From Casuarina equisetifolia (Eukaryota; Streptophyta; Magnoliopsida; Fagales; Casuarinaceae), in NCBI GenBank assembly GCA_028551475.1, contig CM052354.1, positions 17,569,258 to 17,633,257 on the forward strand: 64,000 nucleotides of DNA, read 5' to 3'. Shown here in pieces: positions 24,883-38,200 of this stretch (its first letter is position 1; each line of letters opens with the position of its first letter). The translations under genes and the position numbers were made by a program. The notes beneath the pieces were generated by a model. The model searched no databases. It was not told the DNA's origin and saw only the letters and a program-made list of their open reading frames with translations.

Positions 24883-26833
24883 GATGGTGTTATTTATGCA
24901 TGGAAAGGTAGTTACAAAACCAATCTTACTCTTCAATTGGCTGCAGTCCTTAGAGGTCACACATGCTATGTAACATCCTTAGTTGCTAGAGTAGCCAAGA
25001 GGCTATACTTTGGTTCCATGGACCATACAATTAGGGTAAGTTTCGTGTTTGGAGTAGTGGTTCTAGGAGGCTTATAGCTTAAGTGCGTAAGGTATAATAG
25101 TGTTTTCTATATTGTTCCTTTTTGTTGTGTGAAGTGCAAATTGCACAACTTTGATAAGACTAGTGTATTGGAATGTTGTGATTGGATGCTTATCATTGAG
25201 TACACTTGCTATTGGCTTTCTGTTTGCTCTTTGATTGGTTATGCTTTGTCAACATTTTTTTTCTAGCCAAACAAATTTATATGGTCGGTTCTATCAATTG
25301 TTTATGCAACCAATCATGGTGCTTCAATGTTTTCAGACTTCATTGCAATGGTCACGATTACATTTCAAGGCCAAATTATATACTGTCATGTCATATATGC
25401 TTAGAGTTGTTAATTGGTCCTTTGTTGTTGTTGTTATTCCCTTTTCATGCATAAGGATCATATAAAATGTCATTTATATTGAAAACTTGAGAGTTAGCAA
25501 TTGTTCTATTTCTTATTGTCGATTGCAAGTTTGGAATCATGAGACATTCCAGTGTATTATGACACTAAAAAAGCATAATGATGTCGTGACATCTTTGTAT
25601 TGCTGGGATAACTATTTGCTTTCTTTTTCTTTGGATTGAACAATAAAGGTTTGGACAACAACTAAAAAAGGCAACTTTGAAGTTATCTACTTACATAGTG
25701 AAAAACAGGTAAGCTATTGAACCACACTTATTTTGGTATAATTGTTATTTCTCTCTCTCTTGCTCTCTTCTTTTTCTTGCTTGCTTCTTTCTATTTTAGA
25801 AGTTGAGTTGTGCTACATTTTTAGGGGTGTTATCCTAGTGTATGAATGTAGATTTTGCTCTCTTTGTACTCAATGTGAAGAAAGAAATATGTTCTCCCAC
25901 TTGTGCTTCCTTGAGCAGAGGTGTCCTTTTTGTTCATGGCAATCATGTGAATGTATTGGATATATGGGTTTCCTTTCTTCATGCTATACCACCATTGCTT
26001 TTGAAATTATTAGTATTTATTTGTTTTTATTGCTTCTAGTGAAAGATTTGAACCATGAACTATTGTTGGTTTGCTTTCATTAAGATTTTGTTTCTTATTT
26101 ATTTTTCCAGACTTCCACCATCACAAATCCTATCTTTTGAGCAACATTGTCACTTATCTCCTTTCATATGATATTATGATAAACGAGATATCCAACATCT
26201 AGTTTTCTACCAAATACTCTCCCTTTATCTTTATTATTAAAAGTGAAAGGTAGGCAGAATTGTAACTGGTTCATACTTTAATATCTCACTGAAGTTTTGT
26301 ATTTTGATTGAAGTCTTGCATTGAAGCACCTTATTATTGATATTATGAACTTAGTTTTGACCGTATTCATTTAATGTTTTCTCATGAAATCATGTTGCAG
26401 CTAGAAAATAACAACAAAAATAGGAGTCTTCTATCGATGAACATTGTTTCCAATGTAACATTTTCAGGGCCAAATTTGGTGATGGAATTTTTTTTTTTTG
26501 TTACAGGGTGTTCTCGCGCTGAATGGAATGACGGATGGAGATGATAAACCAATTTTGTATTGTGCATGCAAGGACAATTCTGTTCACCTATATGAATTGC
26601 CATCGTGAGTTCAATTTTTTATTTGTTTTACTAAGAGATCTTTCTTCTTTTCCCCCTGATCATATCCAATACCAACTATTTGTTGTCATAGATTTGCTGA
26701 CAGGGGCAGACTATTTGAAAACCAAGAAGTACAAACGGTTGGAGTAGGTCCTTGGGGCCATTTTTTCACGGGAGATCAGATTGGACTGGTGACTGTGTGG
26801 AAATGGCCTACTGCACACGACGTCGCACCGTGA
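24883..26833 (+). pseudogene. ZFWD-type WD40-repeat protein pseudogene (5' truncated)
   Basis: Four exon-like blocks match the C-terminal half of plant CCCH/WD40 proteins (ZFWD1/ZFWD2, At4g25440 type): 24883-25035 (DGVIYAWKGS..LYFGSMDHTIR), 25529-25708 (VWNHETFQCIMTL..), 26507-26604 (GVLALNG..DNSVHLYELPS) and 26692-26833 (FADRGRLFENQ..FFTGDQIGLVTVWKW). It ends in TGA at 26831-26833. Introns keep their places, so this is a duplicated rather than a retroposed copy. The CCCH zinc finger and first WD repeats are missing, and the copia fossil ends just upstream. There is an in-frame TGA at 25637-25639, and the acceptor before block 2 reads TTGCAA|GTTTGG rather than CAG. I infer a non-functional gene; a transcribed relic is possible. 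Confidence 0.8.
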
Positions 26834-28315
26834 TTGGCAGTGACACATTGAACACTAGATAGCGCAAAAATGTAATCTTGCTAGATGAAAGTAATTTTTT
26901 GTATTCGAATTGACTGCAATATAAATGAAATTGATTTGCTTGGAAATTCTTCGTATGCCTTTCTTTTCTCAATGACTTGACTGAGAGCCAGAATGCCGGT
27001 GGAACCTCCTCGCACATGTCCAATTTGGAGAGATTCTTTAAACAGTGTATAGTCAGTGGCATGATTTTTTAGTTAGCATTACCTAGGGGCTTTTACGACC
27101 TTGGCAACTGCCAAGGAGTTATTATACGTTGATTACAAGGAAAAAAAATGAAATTTTTTCCTATCCCATGAAAAATCATATTAAAAATTGTTATTGATGC
27201 ATTTTTTTAATCAATTTACTATGATATATTTAGATAATCAAAAGTAAGTATTTTTTTCAATTATAATTTACTTTGAGATGAAATATTGGTAAATTTATAT
27301 TTGTCATTGAGGTAAATTCATTACTATTGGATATTATCATTCTTAATAATCTATTTTCCTATATTTGTGCAAATAATTTAGAATTCAAGACTCCTTTTTT
27401 TAAGTGAAAGATTAAAGTCATTGTATACATATTGTGACTATATGCTAACCTCAAGGAGTTATTGGAAATACCTTTTCCAATATTTCACATCTATTAGAAT
27501 TACAAATATTTGAAAACTTTTAGAATTTCTTTTGGCATAATTGATTTTCTATCCACTTATGTTAGAATTAGACTTGGTTGGAATAATTAAACTTAGGCCA
27601 ACCCCAATAAAAAGAACAAATATTAGCCTTCAAATACAAAGTGAAATTTTTTCATCTTCCCTTGGAAAATAACTGGGGTTTGAACTTAACGACCTATAAA
27701 GGGAACTAGGCGGCTTTGGAGGTTTGTGAATGAAGGGCTTAAGTAGGTTTGGCTCAAAGGATCCAAGTGAGGCAAGATAGTAAGTATAGGCATAGTGGGT
27801 TGAAGTTGTTAGATCATTAGGTATGTATTCTCAACAATACTTTTGGTTTAACAATAAAATTTTAAGGTCCCAATAATTTAGTATCAAAGTTTGTTTTCAA
27901 ATTTAGCTTTTGTTATTATCAAGTTGCTAAAGAGAAACGGAGGCCTTACAAAGGGTTTGACCTAAGTTAGCCACAAACGGAGGCACGTAAATTTGGTCCG
28001 TTACTTGTAGAAGGGCCCTAATGGGTCTGTCACAAGTAATTTGAATGAGATGTATCAACAATCTCATGGGCAAGGCAAGTTGAAATTGTCAAGGAATAAA
28101 ATATATACTCTAATTAATATTTATAGTTTTTGACCTAATAATTGTGTTTAAATATCATAAAATTTATTTGTTAGATAAATATCGTGATTTTTGAGAAAGA
28201 AACATTTCTTAATTTTATAGAGCAACTACTTCAAGTCTAATAGACAAAGTTTTCTTTGAAAAGTGAAAACACAAAATCAATCAAATGTTGGATATTATAA
28301 ATTGAATAAAACACA
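26834..28315. other. AT-rich intergenic region
   Basis: Downstream flank of the WD40 pseudogene and AT-rich DNA. The long ORF antisense to the pseudogene end is a shadow. Nothing else was recognised. Confidence 0.5.
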
Positions 28316-29128
28316 TAATAAGGGAGATTTAAAGGAAAGAAACTAAATCATAAACTACTCAAATGATTTAACTAGATAGGTTTGGACAAACAATACAACT
28401 TCTAATTACACCTAGGAAATATAATATAAATAACATCATTGCATAATTGTACTTTTGGATTGTTAGAAAAAATGAATTGGATAGAAATGTTCAAAAGCTA
28501 GAGTAATATCACACAAACTCTATTACTAGAAGTTGAGGATGAGTTCTTTGAAATGTTGTAGGCATTTATCCAAACTTATACCTTTGTCTTGTAGGCTCAA
28601 TACATATGCAAAGAACCATTCCAACTTTACATTCACAAGCAAGCGTACAATAATTACTCGTGGATGAGATTAAAAAACTAGACTAATGAGATGGAAGAGA
28701 AAAACAAAGTTTAAAAACTTTTTCCATATATTGAAATTGTTTGCTTTACACTCGGTTTTAGCCATCTTTACATACAAGAATTTTTAATCAAATATGACAA
28801 TACATATATTTTTTTTAAAATACTAAAAATGCATAATACATGCCGTCTCATTAATTCTTAGTGGGTACATATGCCCCAAAACAAGCACTTGGTAAAAAAT
28901 TCACAAGACAAACAATTCGTCATTTTGACCAACCAAAAACCAAATTTTGGTCACCTAATAAGGGAGATTTAAAGGAAAGAAACTAAATCATAAACTACTC
29001 AAATGATTTAACTGGGTAGTTTTGGACAAACAATACAACTTCTAATTACACCTAGGAAATATAATATAAATAACATCATTGCATAATTGTACTTTTGGAT
29101 TATCAAAAAGAATGAATTGGATAGAAAT
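28316..29128. repeat. Direct duplication of a 173-bp segment, offset 640 bp
   Basis: 28316-28488 and 28956-29128 are near-identical (both start TAATAAGGGAGATTTAAAGG and end GAATTGGATAGAAAT). They are in perfect 640-bp register and differ at only about ten positions. The 467 bp between them is unique here. The second copy ends two bases before the DEP1-like fragment begins, suggesting that it marks a rearrangement breakpoint. Confidence 0.85.
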
Positions 29129-29130
29129 TG

Positions 29131-31829
29131 TATGGTTATTATGATGAAATTGTGGTCCCAATAATAGAGAACACTGCTTATGAATTTGAGCTCACAAAAT
29201 CTCTTGCTAAATCTGTATGTTTTGTTATATATTTCACTCTGCATGGTTATAATTGCCTTTTCATACAATTTTCTGAACAGTCATTACAAAAAAAAGAAAA
29301 AAGAAGGTACTTTGGACTAGAACAGTATAATACAAGCATGTGACTGCCTAAGTTCTTATGAGGGAAACATATAACTTCTTGCATATTGTCTTTTATTAAC
29401 TTTCTTGGTGGATTCTTGCTCTTGTAACTTTCTTAATTGGTATTAGATTGTAGTTTACAATGATCTCTGGAGATTTCTGTATATTGATTTTGACTAATTA
29501 TGGTTACCTTCTTGTATTACAGATTGAAGCCTACCGAAAAACAATTGCTGTTCTTGTTCGTAACCATGCATATATGTATGGGGAGACTCGTGGATCAGTG
29601 CAAAAACTCAGGTTTGTCTTACCTTTGGAAGATGTGAATCAAATTGGTGGTTTGCCCAATGATCTTTGAAAATAAAACTTTTTCTTAGACACGCTCTAGC
29701 TAGGTCAACATGGTGATCGTACATTGGCATTTTCGTATGTGCTTCTGGAAATTAGTATGATAACCAATTCCATTGGCTTCTCTCCACTATTAATTTGCTA
29801 CTAGTTTGCTTCCTGGTGCTTGTACCTTTATTTATTCTAGGAATAAAAGTAATATTCAATGGTTGACTTCCCAAATAAGTAGTGTTACTGAAGAATAACA
29901 AGCGAGTGGGCAAACCAAGGGTCAATAATATGCTTGTTTCATGCAACATCCAGTGGAGTAATACTGTGGTGAGGTGGTAAAGAAAATATCTACCTATCCA
30001 CATAAAGAAGGGATATCTTACTTGCTACTTCCTTCCCATTTTAGATTCTCTGCTCTTTCACAACAACTCTCTCAATAATCAATGCGAGATTTATACTGAA
30101 AACAAACCATATTAAAATTACTGAGGCTTATATCGATAGAGAGAAAATTAAGGATGGGATGATCCATTTTCTGGTGAAAGTAAAACCTAACTTCAATAGA
30201 ACACTTCAAACCAACATCATAAATCCATGTACATTTGTTTTTTGAGTCATGGAGTAGAAGTTGCTTATTCATGATTCATGTGACTGACAAAAGAGTAAGT
30301 CTCGTTCCTAAATACATTTTTTTTTTTCTCTTTATCCATACATTCTGAACTTCTGTAATATTGATTTTTCTTTTTAAATTTCTATTTGCAAACTGTTTGT
30401 TTATTTCCTTTTTTGTTGTCCTGCGATTTGCTTTCATCATATGCATAGCATTCATTCTGACTTAACATTTCATCAATCATTTGCACGTAGACAATCTTGT
30501 GACTTTTCTTTATCATGTGATATGATCTGTTGATCTTCCTGAAAGGACGGTTCCATTCACAGCTAGAATTTGACCCTGGCTAGATTCTGAAACAAAAATT
30601 TGAGAGAACACCTAGAATGCTATAATGCGTGAAATCATTAATTGGAAGAGATGCAGAGGCTACGATTAAATTATCATCAATGGCTTCCCTTTGTGCTCTT
30701 CTGACTAGGACTCTTCTTGTCATTTCTGGAAATTGGGCATTCAATGGCAAATTTCTCAGAGCACTTGTCAGTTAAACCTTCAGTGTCATGTTTGTTAGTT
30801 GTAACCTATGGGAGCATTGTTACTGTTTGTGTCGGAAACATAAATAATTTTATCTCCTTTTGATATAAGGGAAAAGAATTTCGGTTTGTAGTGTTTGATG
30901 CTATGTAACATGAATCTAGAACCCAATGTTCTGCTGCAAACTGCTCTGGACTTTCCACATAAAAATCTGTTTCTTCTAGACGTTATGATCAGGATAGCGA
31001 ATGGCGCATGAAAATGCTTAAATAAATGTTCCTTGTAAGGTTTCTGGCTTTTCCAGGTCCAGATCATAAGCATCTTCTCAGTGTGACTGTCAATCACAGA
31101 ATCTTGTACATTCTGTCTTGTATCTCATTGTTATGGAGAACTAAATGGTGTAGCTCTTACCTATTAGTGATCCATAAATAGTATCTTTATTGTATTGTTA
31201 AAAACAACAGCTGCATGTGTATCAATATCTGGACCGTTCTCCTCACAGACCCTTCTTTCTTTGTGGTAAACTTTCTCTAGTGAAACAATTCTCCTATTCA
31301 GAAGGTTTTTGCAGCCGTTGGAATTCATTAATTTTACATCACTTCACTGGTGGTTTATTATTATTATTTTTCTTCAGGCTGAATGTTATCATTATCTCTT
31401 TGATGCTGCTATCAAGCTTCATAAATTGGGGCTGGACTGGACTACGCCAACTCATGGTCCCATTCAGAATACTAAAGGACTGTTAGGTGGGTCTCTGAAG
31501 GCAAAGGCAGATGCAAATCATGAAATCGAGCCATTGCGAGTGAGTCTATGAAATGCTTGTTCTTTTGTTGGAATTCTTGGGATTTGATATGCTTGCCAGT
31601 TATTAACATTTTTGTACTGTAAATTTTTGAGCTGATTTATATTTCCAACGTTGTTATTTGGTATTGGATACAGCGTTACATTGTTTTTGACATTGAAGGG
31701 ACTACAACTCCCATATCATTTGTTTCAGAGGTTCTCTTTCCTTATGCCCCTGACAATGTTGGGAGGCATCTATCTGCAACATATGATTCTGCCAAAAATC
31801 AGGACGATATAAAGTTGTTGCGCACCCAA
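29131..31829 (+). pseudogene. Internal fragment of a DEP1-type methylthioribulose-1-P dehydratase / enolase-phosphatase gene
   Basis: Four exon blocks match the middle of the plant bifunctional methionine-salvage enzyme (At5g53850/DEP1 type): 29131-29214 ([18 protein letters not shown]), 29523-29611 (IEAYRKTIAVLVRNHA..), 31378-31539 ([29 protein letters not shown]) and 31674-31829 ([19 protein letters not shown].., the HAD aspartate motif). The N-terminal dehydratase exons and everything after DIKLLRTQ are missing. Block 2 carries a frameshift near 29567-29580 relative to the family, since the WGDSW..AKTQ segment is in another frame. The first block begins abruptly at the end of the 173-bp duplication with no acceptor. 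Introns are retained, so the copy is DNA-mediated. It lies 3' to and convergent with the MMS21 gene. Confidence 0.85.
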
Positions 31830-32214
31830 GTAAGACTTTTCTTTAGGTGTTTTGATTAGATAATCTTGCTTGTGTCATATACTTTTGCATGAACTACAGC
31901 TTTTCCACTGGGTGCAAGTGACATGGAAAATTGGATTTCTTGATAAATAAGCTTGGTACAATACACAGCTGATGTATTTAGTAAAGGCCTTAGTTCGAGC
32001 TGTTTTTCCTAAGCCAACTCTTTTGAACCACATTCATAAATATCCAACTTTCAATGAATGAAAAAAAAAAAAAAAAGGTTGAACAAGCCTGACTCAATCA
32101 GGTGATTGCCCATTTGGGACTTAGGGACGCAAATATGCATCGCACTACTTATATTCAGTTGGGTAAAAAGCGGCGGTGATTGCCAAAACCCACATTTCCA
32201 CTTCATCAGTCATG

Positions 32215-35200
32215 CTATTCTTCATCAAGTTCAGTACAATCTTCTATCACATCTGTCCTCACAGTCTGTTTGCCCATTGCTCGCATCTCGTCGATTTCAA
32301 TAGCCAACAATGGGTCACACACCACCTTCTGCGCCTGCAATATCTTAGGGCAACCTGACAAAAGAAAAATGGTCAACGACGAGGTCGAAACAGAAAGTAA
32401 AAGTCATAGTACAGAAAATCTATGAACCTGCAACAGGGCATTGAGGTCGTGCGTTCTTGGACTTTATATATTGCATGACTGCATCTTTCTCATAGATATG
32501 CTTACATTCCACACTGCATCAATGAAAGAAATTCATGGGGAAATGAGAAAAATAAAATTAGTGACGTATCTCAATGTTCCCTCAACAAATTGATTTTTCT
32601 TTTTTCTTTTTTATTCCATTCAATGTATAACCAGGCCACTGAATTTGACAGCTCAGCCATGGCCACATATTGTAGGCATACTCAGTCCCCTCCCTTTAGT
32701 TATGAGCTATCACTTCTGTTCAATCAAGACATGCAAGGAGCTTACCAGGAAGAAAATCTATGAGGACCCAAAGATATGTTACAAAATGATCATCCTCGTA
32801 AGCATTGGTATTTCAAAGGAAAGTTACCCTACAACCAACTTTCCCGTTGCTGAGTAACTTCCTATGTTCATTTATGTCAAAACGATTAGATGTGGAATGT
32901 CGCCCTACAATCAAGACCTAGGTATTGCCAATTTTAGTCAAAATTGGTTGCAGAATCAATGACAGAGCCAAAATACATACTCTCAAATATGTCTCAACGT
33001 TACTAGCTAACAATAACTTATACTTTAAATATCGAACTGTTATCAACTATAGATAATGACAAAAAGGGCTATTATGAACTATAAAGGCCGTAGGTGCATC
33101 TATAGGTTGAAATAATGAAAAAAGTCTCCTTACAAGGAAATATGCGTTGAGGGACTCAAAATTAACAAAATAAGAAGACAGACCTACGTAATATAGCAGT
33201 AATTCCTCACTGAGTTCATTCAATTGACGCACCTATCAGTTGTGATTCCCAGTTAAATTGTGTTTGCATAAATGATAAATTACCATCAACTATGGTAGCC
33301 AATGAGAATGCAGAAAGAAAACCCTCATACACCTCAATTTATTTTTCTTATTCATATTTTTCCATATCCTATTTTTGTGTGGAAAGGACGCAAAGGAACG
33401 GCAGTTATGGGACAATGTGAGTGGAAGAAGAGAGGGAGTGTGGAAAACCGTTTTTGGAACAAAAAAAAATAAGGAAACTTTGAACTGGTTCACAACTACC
33501 TGCGAACTGGTTCTGCGAGTTCAGTAACAGGCCTCCCACTTAATGGGCAGGTGACATTCAAAAGGTAGCACTGAGTACTAGTCATTATAACGTCATCCTG
33601 CTCTTCGCCTGGCATTGGCTCTCCTGGATGATGAACATTCTACAGGAAAATAGTGGGAGAGAAACTTATTAATATTCAAAAGCCTAATGATTAGCAATGA
33701 TTACAGATTAACAAATCACCACAAAATATGGAAGCAAATACAGTCAAACACTATGGTGCCTGATAGGATATGATACAAACAAGATGTATGTGCGTGCATA
33801 TGAGAGGGAGAGGGAGGAGAGGGCAGGGAAGGAGAGTCCCTATAGAAATGCTCACAGATATGCTTTGATGCAAAGAAAGAAATCTGTCATAAATTTCTCA
33901 ATGGATGTTGATAACATAGGCTAATCGCCCTCTACGTAACTTCCTGAAAGATCCTGCCAAAAATTCCACCACAAAATGCATCTCCTTAGCTTGTTTGCAA
34001 AGATTTACTCCCCCAAGTCATGAAGCCATACTGCAATTGTTGACCTAAACTTGGCATGAAAAGCACCAAAAAAACTATTCATCCTCCGGTTGTAGATGTA
34101 GCATGAAGAGCAGCTGATGTCCAGGAAAAGATGATACGTTTGGATACAAATATAATGCCAGGTTCTAAAATCTTACTTTTTAGTATTTTTTATTGACAGA
34201 GCCCACATATTCAGTAAAACCAATCACTCTTAATTATTTACCTTCCTTTCTTTTACTAATGTGAAATTATCTAGCTTCCCAAATGCCCTCCAAAATAAGA
34301 CCCATGGAAGCCAAGAGACTGGTACTCTAAGAAACTAAGAGTAGGTTCCAGTGGCTAATACAATCTGCACGACAATTTCCTCAAGAAGTCAATTATGCAT
34401 TTATCAAAGCCAAAACTCAAACATTATCTGATGTCTGATTACATAATTAAAGCTTCTGAAAGAAGATGGCATTTACATCCCAGATATAACTTTCCGGTTG
34501 AGATGCTTAACCATCCGACACAGGTTATTCACCCATACTATGCTTAGTCTCTTGCAGGACAAGGCACTATTCCAAATAAAGGCCACACATAACAGCTCTT
34601 CAAACAAAGGGATGAACGCTAACAAAAGAATCAGGAGGCTTTAGAATGTTTCCAACAGAATTAAAAACAAGCTTCCCAATTTAAAAAGGGTCTGAAGAAG
34701 ATGATGCAATGAAATTAAGTGGTCAAGGAAACTACATACACCCAGATGGGAGCTCTAAAGCAGGATAATCTACTCAAACCCAAGAAGAGGTTTTGCTTAC
34801 AACTGCAGTGCCTATACTTGATCCAGCTGTTCTGTCACGTGGTCATCACATAGAGCAAAGTTTCAAAAGTCCAATAATGCCCAAGCAACACGTCTTTCCA
34901 CAAGTTATTATGTTGCCATCGTCCAACTTTTGTCGTGCAAAAGTTTGACATCAGAATGAGCTAGTATTTTGGACATCAGAAAGATCTTATATTTTGGATT
35001 AAGTACAATTATTCTCCCTGAATTACAGAATAAGGTCATAATAGCAAGTTTCAGAGTGTGGCCCATAAAAAGTCATTAGAAAGCTGTTCCAAGACCATAG
35101 AGTTCTTCAAGGGAAAAGACACTTCAGTTTTGACCTAATTTCAGGTAAGATGTCCATTATACTTTATTAGAGATATAATCCTCTCTGAAACCTTACCATT

Positions 35201-38200
35201 GATATGATTCTAGATCCCTTTGCCTACTTTTCCCATCATTTCATCTGATCTTTGAAGGTCCATAAAATGTTCTTTGAATGTACATTGAAGCTCACAATAA
35301 CCTCTTCAACCGAAGCGCATTCAGGAGAAAGGGTGACAACTAGAAAGAGGATAACTGCTTCTGCAACTTTTTGAATTGCTCAGGATGATGTAGTGTCATC
35401 ACTTAGCTTGGATATCGAAAAATCAACAAATGCGATTTTCTGCTGTCTCTTTAGGGATAAAACCGCTATCATTTCATCTGATCTTTGAAGGTCCATAAAA
35501 TGTTCTTTGAATGTACATTGAAGCTCACAATAACCTCTTCAACCGAAGCGCATTCAGGAGAAAGGGTGACAACTAGAAAGAGGATAACTGCTTCTGCAAC
35601 TTTTTGAATTGCTCAGGATGATGTAGTGTCATCACTTAGCTTGGATATCGAAAAATCAACAAATGCGATTTTCTGCTGTCTCTTTAGGGATAAAACCGCT
35701 ATCATTTCATCTGATCTTTGAAGGTCCATAAAATGTTCTTTGAATGTACATTGAAGCTCACAATAACCTCTTCAACCGAAGCGCATTCAGGAGAAAGGGT
35801 GACAACTAGAAAGAGGATAACTGCTTCTGCAACTTTTTGAATTGCTCAGGATGATGTAGTGTCATCACTTAGCTTGGATATCGAAAAATCAACAAATGCG
35901 ATTTTCTGCTGTCTCTTTAGGGATAAAACCGCTATCATTTCATCTGATCTTTGAAGGTCCATAAAATGTTCTTTGAATGTACATTGAAGCTCACAATAAC
36001 CTCTTCAACCGAAGCGCATTCAGGAGAAAGGGTGACAACTAGAAAGAGGATAACTGCTTCTGCAACTTTTTGAATTGCTCAGGATGATGTAGTGTCATCA
36101 CTTAGCTTGGATATCGAAAAATCAACAAATGCGATTTTCTGCTGTCTCTTTAGGGATAAAACCGCTATCATTTCATATGATCTTTGAAGGTCCATAAAAT
36201 GTTCTTTGAATGTACATTGAAGCTCACAATAACCTCTTCAACCGAAGCGCATTCAGGAGAAAGGGTGACAACTAGAAAGAGGATAACTGCTTCTGCAACT
36301 TTTTGAATTGCTCAGGATGATGTAGTGTCATCACTTAGCTTGGATATCGAAAAATCAACAAATGCGATTTTCTGCTGTCTCTTTAGGGATAAAACCGCTA
36401 TCATTTCATCTGATCTTTGAAGGTCCATAAAATGTTCTTTGAATGTACATTGAAGCTCACAATAACCTCTTCAACCGAAGCGCATTCAGGAGAAAGGGTG
36501 ACAACTAGAAAGAGGATAACTGCTTCTGCAACTTTTTGAATTGCTCAGGATGATGTAGTGTCATCACTTAGCTTGGATATCGAAAAATCAACAAATGCGA
36601 TTTTCTGCTGTCTCTTTAGGGATAAAACCGCTATCATTTCATCTGATCTTTGAAGGTCCATAAAATGTTCTTTGAATGTACATTGAAGCTCACAATAACC
36701 TCTTCAACCGAAGCGCATTCAGGAGAAAGGGTGACAACTAGAAAGAGGATAACTGCTTCTGCAACTTTTTGAATTGCTCAGGATGATGTAGTGTCATCAC
36801 TTAGCTTGGATATCGAAAAATCAACAAATGCGATTTTCTGCTGTCTCTTTAGGGATAAAACCGCTATCATTTCATATGATCTTTGAAGGTCCATAAAATG
36901 TTCTTTGAATGTACATTGAAGCTCACAATAACCTCTTCAACCGAAGCGCATTCAGGAGAAAGGGTGACAACTAGAAAGAGGATAACTGCTTCTGCAACTT
37001 TTTGAATTGCTCAGGATGATGTAGTGTCATCACTTAGCTTGGATATCGAAAAATCAACAAATGCGATTTTCTGCTGTCTCTTTAGGGATAAAACCGCTAT
37101 CATTTCATCTGATCTTTGAAGGTCCATAAAATGTTCTTTGAATGTACATTGAAGCTCACAATAACCTCTTCAACCGAAGCGCATTCAGGAGAAAGGGTGA
37201 CAACTAGAAAGAGGATAACTGCTTCTGCAACTTTTTGAATTGCTCAGGATGATGTAGTGTCATCACTTAGCTTGGATATCGAAAAATCAACAAATGCGAT
37301 TTTCTGCTGTCTCTTTAGGGATAAAACCGCTATCATTTCATCTGATCTTTGAAGGTCCATAAAATGTTCTTTGAATGTACATTGAAGCTCACAATAACCT
37401 CTTCAACCGAAGCGCATTCAGGAGAAAGGGTGACAACTAGAAAGAGGATAACTGCTTCTGCAACTTTTTGAATTGCTCAGGATGATGTAGTGTCATCACT
37501 TAGCTTGGATATCGAAAAATCAACAAATGCGATTTTCTGCTGTCTCTTTAGGGATAAAACCGCTATCATTTCATCTGATCTTTGAAGGTCCATAAAATGT
37601 TCTTTGAATGTACATTGAAGCTCACAATAACCTCTTCAACCGAAGCGCATTCAGGAGAAAGGGTGACAACTAGAAAGAGGATAACTGCTTCTGCAACTTT
37701 TTGAATTGCTCAGGATGATGTAGTGTCATCACTTAGCTTGGATATCGAAAAATCAACAAATGCGATTTTCTGCTGTCTCTTTAGGGATAAAACCGCTATC
37801 ATTTCATCTGATCTTTGAAGGTCCATAAAATGTTCTTTGAATGTACATTGAAGCTCACAATAACCTCTTCAACCGAAGCGCATTCAGGAGAAAGGGTGAC
37901 AACTAGAAAGAGGATAACTGCTTCTGCAACTTTTTGAATTGCTCAGGATGATGTAGTGTCATCACTTAGCTTGGATATCGAAAAATCAACAAATGCGATT
38001 TTCTGCTGTCTCTTTAGGGATAAAACCGCTATCATTTCATCTGATCTTTGAAGGTCCATAAAATGTTCTTTGAATGTACATTGAAGCTCACAATAACCTC
38101 TTCAACCGAAGCGCATTCAGGAGAAAGGGTGACAACTAGAAAGAGGATAACTGCTTCTGCAACTTTTTGAATTGCTCAGGATGATGTAGTGTCATCACTT

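Noticed and set aside
30795-31097. Possible copia-like coding (minus strand) in the DEP1 fragment intron
   Set aside because: Only a short LDS-type word was seen; without supporting LTR or pol motifs it is not convincing.
31880-32000. Short copia C-terminus-like words (ADVFSKGL) on the plus strand
   Set aside because: About a dozen residues without polypurine tract, LTR or neighbouring pol; could be chance.
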